64,000 bases of DNA from the NCBI GenBank assembly GCA_021405325.1, contig QWII01000010.1, positions 1 to 64,000 of the forward strand, written 5' to 3'. The notes below the pieces were generated by a model that saw only the letters and a program-made list of their open reading frames with translations, searched no databases and was not told the origin of the DNA. Positions 59,556-64,000 of this stretch are shown here, one piece after another (the stretch's first letter is position 1; every line of letters starts with the position of its first letter). The DNA is from Caldilinea sp. CFX5 (lineage in GTDB: Bacteria; Chloroflexota; Anaerolineae; Caldilineales; Caldilineaceae). The position numbers and the translations under genes were made by a program.

Positions 59556-60326
59556 ATGAGCCAGTCCATCTATGAAACCGCCCAGGCCATCACCGTCCAG
59601 CCGCCGCAGGCTGTGAGTCGCCCCCAATCAGCCACCCAGCCGGCCGTCGCGCCCCAGCCGTCGCTGTTGCGGTCGTTCTTCACCTTTCTCGGCTGGCTGA
59701 CGATTTTGACGCTGGTGTTGGTCGCCGTTGTCACCTTGTCCAGTGTCTGGTTGATGAGCAACACGGCGCGCGATCTTTTCAATCTGGATACAAAGACGAC
59801 GATTGTCACCAGCCAGGCCATTGTCGAGTCGATCAAGGGGGTGAACAAGCAGATTTTTATCGAACATTACAACACGGTCGATATTGATTATACCGAAGCG
59901 CCGGAGGGCTGGCTGCGCTTGCTCGGCATCAACCAGAGCTTTGTCCTGCTGCTCAAGGGGCGCGTCCCCGCCGGCTTTGATCTGAGCCAGTTGCGCCCCG
60001 AAGATGTCTGGGTGAGCAGCGACGGCAGGCGGGTGCAACTGGTGCTGCCGCCGCCCATGCTCTTTGTCGATAATGTCAACATCGACTTTGAAAACAGTCG
60101 CATCCTGGCCGAGCGCGATAGCTGTCCCGATTTCCTCTGTCAGAATCAACTGGGCGTCTTCAAAGATCAGATGCTCCCCGAAGGGCGCAAACTGCTCATG
60201 GCCGCTTCGCAACAGAGCGGGATTCTCGACGAGGTGGCAAATGATGGGAAAGTGTATTATGAGCAGTTTCTCAAGTCGCTGGGTTTTGCGGAGGTGCGCG
60301 TGTTGATACGGGGAGAGGTTGGGTAG
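59556..60326 (+). CDS. DUF4230 membrane protein, copy 2
   Basis: A 256-residue paralog of the preceding protein. It has a cytoplasmic Pro/Gln-rich N-terminus (QAVSRPQSATQPAVAPQPS), one helix (TFLGWLTILTLVLVAVVTL) and a DUF4230 domain (QIFIEHYNTVDIDYTEAPEGWLRLL; KGRVPAGFDLSQL; DGRRVQLVLPPPMLFVDNVNIDFENSRILAERD; YYEQFLKSLGFAEVRVLIRGEVG). The last block matches copy 1 (EFLQKIGFTTVEITFEQ). Two such proteins probably assemble together. Confidence 0.88.
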   Translation: MSQSIYETAQAITVQPPQAVSRPQSATQPAVAPQPSLLRSFFTFLGWLTILTLVLVAVVTLSSVWLMSNTARDLFNLDTKTTIVTSQAIVESIKGVNKQIFIEHYNTVDIDYTEAPEGWLRLLGINQSFVLLLKGRVPAGFDLSQLRPEDVWVSSDGRRVQLVLPPPMLFVDNVNIDFENSRILAERDSCPDFLCQNQLGVFKDQMLPEGRKLLMAASQQSGILDEVANDGKVYYEQFLKSLGFAEVRVLIRGEVG

Positions 60327-60329
60327 CAT

Positions 60330-60400
60330 ACAGACGCAGATTTAGGGAGCGCGGATTTTTGCCTGTACACCGAATCCGCACGACCTGAATCCGCGTCTGT
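60330..60400. repeat. Imperfect inverted repeat with GAATCCGC words
   Basis: The left arm ACAGACGC (60330-60337) pairs with GCGTCTGT (60393-60400), and the loop carries several GAATCCGC/GGATT words. It shares GATTTAGGGAGC and GGATTTTTG with the spacer beyond the importer operon near 14770, so both belong to one degenerate family. Confidence 0.55.
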
Positions 60401-60442
60401 ACACCTTAGGCAGGCAACGACAGGTATGATAGAATAAACCGC

Positions 60443-60951
60443 ATGGAAACACGCAAACCTTTGCCGGTTGGCTTTCACACCTTTCGCGATATCATCAATG
60501 GCGGTTTTCTCTATGTGGACAAAACCCGCCTGATCTATGAGTTGATCCGCTATCCCAAAGGGGTTTACTTTTTGGCGCGCCCGCGCCGCTTTGGCAAAAG
60601 TCTGCTGATTTCAACGTTGGAAGAGATCTTCCGTGGCAACCGTGGCCTGTTTGAAGGACTTTGGCTCTATGACAGCCCTTACGGTTGGGAAAAACATCCA
60701 GTTATCCGCATTGACTTTAGCAGCGAACCCGCACGATCGGCGCAAGAACTCACTGAGGGGATCCAACGCATTTTAGGTCGCATTGCCACAGCTTATGGAC
60801 TGACACTACCGGCTGGGCCTTACTATGCCCAATGGCAAGATTTAATCCGTCTGTTAGCAGTTGAAAAGCAGAAGGTTTTAGCTTGGAGGAGCCGGAGTGC
60901 TATATGGCGGTGCTGGCCGATTTTCTGGCGCGGGTGGAGTGTGGTCGGTAA
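60443..60951 (+). pseudogene. Truncated AAA-ATPase-like gene
   Basis: The N-terminus is that of AAA-ATPase-like (PF09820-type) proteins: METRKPLPVGFHTFRDIINGGFLYVDKTRLIYELIR, the Walker A variant RPRRFGKSLLISTL, and IRIDFSS. The family normally runs past 450 residues, but here homology stops after LIRLLAVEKQKV (about residue 143). The remainder reads through Trp/Arg-rich sequence. In the alternate frame the segment SLEEPECYMAVLADFLARVE, ending at a stop at 60949-60951, looks like genuine protein sequence. An internal deletion joining two frames is the simplest reading. Confidence 0.7.
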
Positions 60952-60986
60952 AGTGTTGTCTTTACCCTGACCCACCATGAAATTAC

Positions 60987-61478
60987 TTATTCCAGAGCAA
61001 AGCGCAAGCGTTCATCGCGTGAGAAACGCGGTGGCTGACGCTGTATCAACCGACTAGCGGTGGCTAAGAGTTGCTCAATCGCCACGGACCAGATAATGGC
61101 ACTGCCGTCTTTGCTGCCGCTGATCACCTTCTGCCCATCCGGATAAAAGGCGACCGCCAACACCTCATCCGTATGGCCCGATAAGATACGCAGCAGGTTG
61201 CCCGTCGTCACATCCCAGAGACGGACGGCGCCATCCTTGCTGGCGGTGACCACCTGGCGGCCATCGGGGCTGAAATCAGCCGCCCAGACAATGTCGCCAT
61301 GATTGCGCAGGCAGTAGCGTTCACGCCCCGTCGCCACTTCCCAGATGCGCGCGGTTTCGTCGTCGCTGGCGGTGACAATCAAGCGGCCATCGGGGCTAAA
61401 GAGCGCCGCGCAGACATTGCCGGTGTGACCGCTGAACTCGCCGATCTGCCGGCCCGTTGCGACTGACCAAAGTCGCAC
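60987..61478 (-). pseudogene. Detached C-terminal WD40 part of the STAND-like gene
   Basis: Encodes three WD40 repeats (NVCAALFSPDGRLIVTASDDE..., IVWAADFSPDGRQVVTASKDG..., EVLAVAFYPDGQKVISGSKDG...). It then has the usual C-terminal tail (LLATASRLIQRQPPRFSRDERLRFALE), where the tail Arg/Glu pattern matches other STAND/WD40 proteins. An upstream frame of the same protein is interrupted just before it, so this ATG is probably not a natural start. Confidence 0.8.
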
Positions 61479-61485
61479 ACTCTTG

Positions 61486-64000
61486 TCATGGGCGGAGGAG
61501 GCTAAAGACGACCGTTTTCACATCAGCGGTGTGACCGCGGAGGCGCGCCACTTCAGCGCCGGACGTCACATCCCAAAGGCGGATCGTGCCATCGTTGCTG
61601 CCGCTGGCAATCAGGGTGCTGTCCGGGTTAAAGACCGCTGACTTCACAGATTGGGTGTGACCTTCCAGCCGCCGGATCTCCTGACCGGTTGTGACCGCCC
61701 ACAGGCGAATGGTTTGGTCTTTGCTGGCGCTGACCAGCCACTGACCAGTTGGGTTAAAGGCCAGCGCGTGGATACGATCACTGTGCCCAACCAACCGCCG
61801 TATAACCTGGTTGCCCGGTGATTGATAGAGCAAAATGCAAAAGTCCATAGCTGCCGTGGCCATAGTTTGCCCATTGGGGTTGCAAGCGACCGCCGTCACC
61901 CAGCCCTGATGTTGTTTCAAACGGTGAAGCTGTTGATGTGGTGTAGCCGACCAGACGCGCACGGTACAATCAGCGCCGGCGGTGACGATCTCGCTGCCGT
62001 CATGCCGAAAAGCGACCGACAAAAGCGGCTGGGTATGCCCTTCCAGCAGAAAGAGTTTTTGCCCCGTTGACAGGCGCCAGACCACGACAAGCCGTTCGTC
62101 AGTCGCCGCGACGAGGGTTTGACCGTCCGGGGCAAAAGCAAGGGAGCGCACAGGGGCTTCGGTATGTTGCAGACGTCGTAGGAGATGGCCCGTGGCGCTT
62201 TCCCATAGATGGATCACGCCGTCGCCGCCGGCCGCGGCCAACAACGCGCCGTCAGGGCTATAGGCGACTGCGTTGAGCGGGCCGGCGGTTGCGATTTCAC
62301 ACCAAGAGACGCCATGCGCTACGGTCCAAAGGCGCACAGTCTGATCTTCACTGGCCGTCGCCAACGTCGCGCCATCGGGGCTGAAGGCAAGCGCCGTTAC
62401 GGTGTCGGTATGCCCGCGCCAGCAGTGCAAGCGTTCACCCGTGGCAATCATCCACAGGCAAATAGTGTGGTCGCGACTCCCCGTCGCCAGGAGTGTGCCA
62501 TCGGGGCTAACGGCCAGGGCGCTCAGCGCCGCCGTATGACCGGCGAATTGGCGGATCGGCTGTCGGGTCGCCACATCCCACAGATACGCACAGTGATCAT
62601 CGCCACCGGTCAGCACGAGGGGTTGGGTCGGATGAAATTGTGCGGCATTCACCCGACCGCGCGGCCCGGCAAAGACCGCAAATTGGCGCTTTCGGTTGCG
62701 ATCCCACAGGCGGATCGTTTGGTCGGTGCCGGCGGTCAGCAGCCATTGATCGTCCGGGCTAAAGGCTGCCGCGGTGACCTGGTCAACATGCCCCTCCATA
62801 CGGGGCGTAAAGGTATAGTCGGCCAGCCGCCAAAGGCGAACGGTCTGATCGTTGCTCACCGTCGCCGCCCATTGATCATCAGGGCTGATGGTTGCCGCAC
62901 GCACGCGGTCGCGATGGCCGGTCAGTTGTCCCAGCTTCTCACCAGTAACGGCATCCCAGACAAAGGCGACGCGATCCCGGCACGCCGTAATCACCCTGGC
63001 GCCATCGGCATTGAAGCGGGCGTCAAACACAGGGCAGGGATGGAGCAGGCGGTGGATAGCGCGACTGAGCCGCAGATCCCAAAGATAGACAGTCCCATCC
63101 CAGCTTGCCGAAACCAACCGCGTCCCGTCGGCGCTAAAGTCCACCGTATAGATGCTGCTGGTCTGCCCCGTCAATTGTTGCACTTCACGGCCCGACGCCA
63201 GCTCCCACAGGCGAATCACCCGGTCATCGCAACCGGTGCTGATCAGTTTGCCGTCAGGGTGAAACGCAACTGTTTTCAACTCGTTGCCGTGGTCAAAGCG
63301 CAGGAGTTCGCGACCGGTTGCGCTTTCCCAGAGACGAGCAGTCCGGTCACGGCTGGAAGTGACAACCAAGCGCCCATCCGGGCTAAAGACGGCCATCGAA
63401 ATACCGGTGGTATGGCCGCGCAAGGTGCGGATCACTTGGCCGCTTGACACATCCCACAGACACGCCGTGGCATCTTTACTGGCCGAGACCAGTTGTTGCC
63501 CATCCGCACTGAAGCGCACCGCCATCACATGGTTAGTATGGCCCAGCAACAAGCCGACCTGTTGTCCGCTGTCAAGCGCCCACAGACGAATCGTCTCATC
63601 ATGACCGGCGGTTGCCAGCCGGCGGCCATCAGGGCTAAAGGCGACCGTTGTCACCTTATCGGTGTGGCGATGGCGCGGCAAGGTCAATTGCCAGGGCGGC
63701 GCCGTCTCAATGGCAAAGCGCAAGGCGGCATCGGCCTCTACGGTAACAAAGGGTTCGGTGATCACCTCACCGTCGGCCAGCCAGGTGGTTTGCACAGCCG
63801 CTTGCGCCAACAGCAAGGGTAGGCTCGACGCTCTGGCGGTTGGTTCCTGGGCTGCCACTTGTGACAGCGCCGCAAGTTGACCGGCGCGGGCGATACGCAC
63901 CCGGCGTTCCGCCTGGTTGCGCGCATCTGCGACAGCCAGTTGACTTTGCTGCAAAAAGTCCCGCTCGACGGCGCTGAGGGCTTCCGGGTGGCGTTGCGCC
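61486..64000 (-). CDS. STAND-type WD40 repeat protein (5' end outside window, frame broken)
   Basis: The frame is open past the window edge: the residues before the first in-window Met read AQRHPEALSAVERDFLQQSQ, which is the usual linker between a STAND NTPase domain and WD40 repeats. After it come eighteen WD40 repeats with the (G/x)H...V-A-F-S-P-D-G...D...(I/V)RLW pattern; the remaining three are in the detached part, so the whole has 21, or three seven-bladed propellers. The frame breaks near 61503: a repeat jumps from VVFS to SAHDKSVRLW, with about 20 nt (about seven codons) missing. A signalling or defence role is inferred from the family. Confidence 0.85.
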   Translation of the reverse strand, partial: AQRHPEALSAVERDFLQQSQLAVADARNQAERRVRIARAGQLAALSQVAAQEPTARASSLPLLLAQAAVQTTWLADGEVITEPFVTVEADAALRFAIETAPPWQLTLPRHRHTDKVTTVAFSPDGRRLATAGHDETIRLWALDSGQQVGLLLGHTNHVMAVRFSADGQQLVSASKDATACLWDVSSGQVIRTLRGHTTGISMAVFSPDGRLVVTSSRDRTARLWESATGRELLRFDHGNELKTVAFHPDGKLISTGCDDRVIRLWELASGREVQQLTGQTSSIYTVDFSADGTRLVSASWDGTVYLWDLRLSRAIHRLLHPCPVFDARFNADGARVITACRDRVAFVWDAVTGEKLGQLTGHRDRVRAATISPDDQWAATVSNDQTVRLWRLADYTFTPRMEGHVDQVTAAAFSPDDQWLLTAGTDQTIRLWDRNRKRQFAVFAGPRGRVNAAQFHPTQPLVLTGGDDHCAYLWDVATRQPIRQFAGHTAALSALAVSPDGTLLATGSRDHTICLWMIATGERLHCWRGHTDTVTALAFSPDGATLATASEDQTVRLWTVAHGVSWCEIATAGPLNAVAYSPDGALLAAAGGDGVIHLWESATGHLLRRLQHTEAPVRSLAFAPDGQTLVAATDERLVVVWRLSTGQKLFLLEGHTQPLLSVAFRHDGSEIVTAGADCTVRVWSATPHQQLHRLKQHQGWVTAVACNPNGQTMATAAMDFCILLYQSPGNQVIRRLVGHSDRIHALAFNPTGQWLVSASKDQTIRLWAVTTGQEIRRLEGHTQSVKSAVFNPDSTLIASGSNDGTIRLWDVTSGAEVARLRGHTADVKTVVFSLLRP

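Noticed and set aside
62209..63447. 412-residue open frame on the plus strand across the WD40 gene
   Set aside because: It lies antisense to the WD40 repeats and only mirrors their periodicity.

Overview
The window looks like a chromosome segment from a Chloroflexota bacterium, probably of the Anaerolineae/Caldilineae type. No rRNA or tRNA gene is visible, so this is inferred from gene style. The clues are secreted proteins with Thr-Pro linkers and a C-terminal LPLIQR-type tail, a STAND/WD40 giant, a LAL-type LuxR regulator, a two-subunit 2-oxoacid:ferredoxin oxidoreductase, a TGS-less ThrRS under a T-box, and moderately high GC coding DNA separated by repeat-rich spacers.

Layout. 1-7 kb: a NarL-type response regulator (cut by the window edge), a TrmJ-like RNA methyltransferase, a lipid- or wall-exposed SH3/propeller protein, and a MacA/MacB-like adaptor-permease pair without an ATPase. 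7.3-15 kb: a 1108-residue three-module secreted protein, then a peptide-type ABC importer (binding protein plus two permeases, no ATPases). 15-19.8 kb: a cold-shock DEAD-box helicase behind a strong promoter and a leader terminator, the ammonium channel Amt and a DUF72 protein. 20-23.4 kb: an uncharacterised 576-residue protein, a SirB1-like protein and PlsC. 23.4-24.2 kb: a gene-poor stretch with an Rhs remnant. 24.2-29.4 kb: KorA/KorB, an FCD-type GntR regulator with two operator-like dyads, and a nucleoside hydrolase. 29.4-30.1 kb: a PD-(D/E)XK-like protein.

30.5-34.7 kb is a four-gene minus-strand operon: a corrinoid (B12-binding) protein followed by three different proteins of the uroporphyrinogen-decarboxylase/methyltransferase superfamily. 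It is most simply read as a corrinoid-dependent methyl-transfer or demethylation pathway of unknown substrate. 35-39.4 kb: OsmC, an MFS carrier, a double-FKBP lipoprotein and an aldo/keto reductase. 39.4-46.2 kb is a tightly overlapping three-gene operon that I do not recognise: a 659-residue acidic-linker protein, a 1250-residue P-loop NTPase and a 371-residue partner. It is the best candidate here for an undescribed system, possibly conflict or defence related. 46.4-50.4 kb: a same-strand run of SRAP, a HEAT-like protein, MenA and an MFS carrier.

50.6-64 kb: an SRPBCC protein, a LAL-type LuxR regulator, an oxidoreductase/phosphotransferase pair with a 4-nt overlap, thrS with a threonine T-box, twin DUF4230 proteins, a decayed AAA-ATPase-like gene, and the 3' part of a STAND-type gene carrying 21 WD40 repeats that is interrupted by a roughly 20-nt deletion.

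The spacers are unusually structured. There are small inverted-repeat elements (one with clean 9-bp flanking duplications, one with about 16-21-bp flanking repeats), a hairpin family with an invariant CCGTG loop and covarying stems at four loci, and micro-tandem spacers made of different 7-13-nt words at seven loci. A perfect 28-bp palindrome also sits inside the thrS T-box leader.
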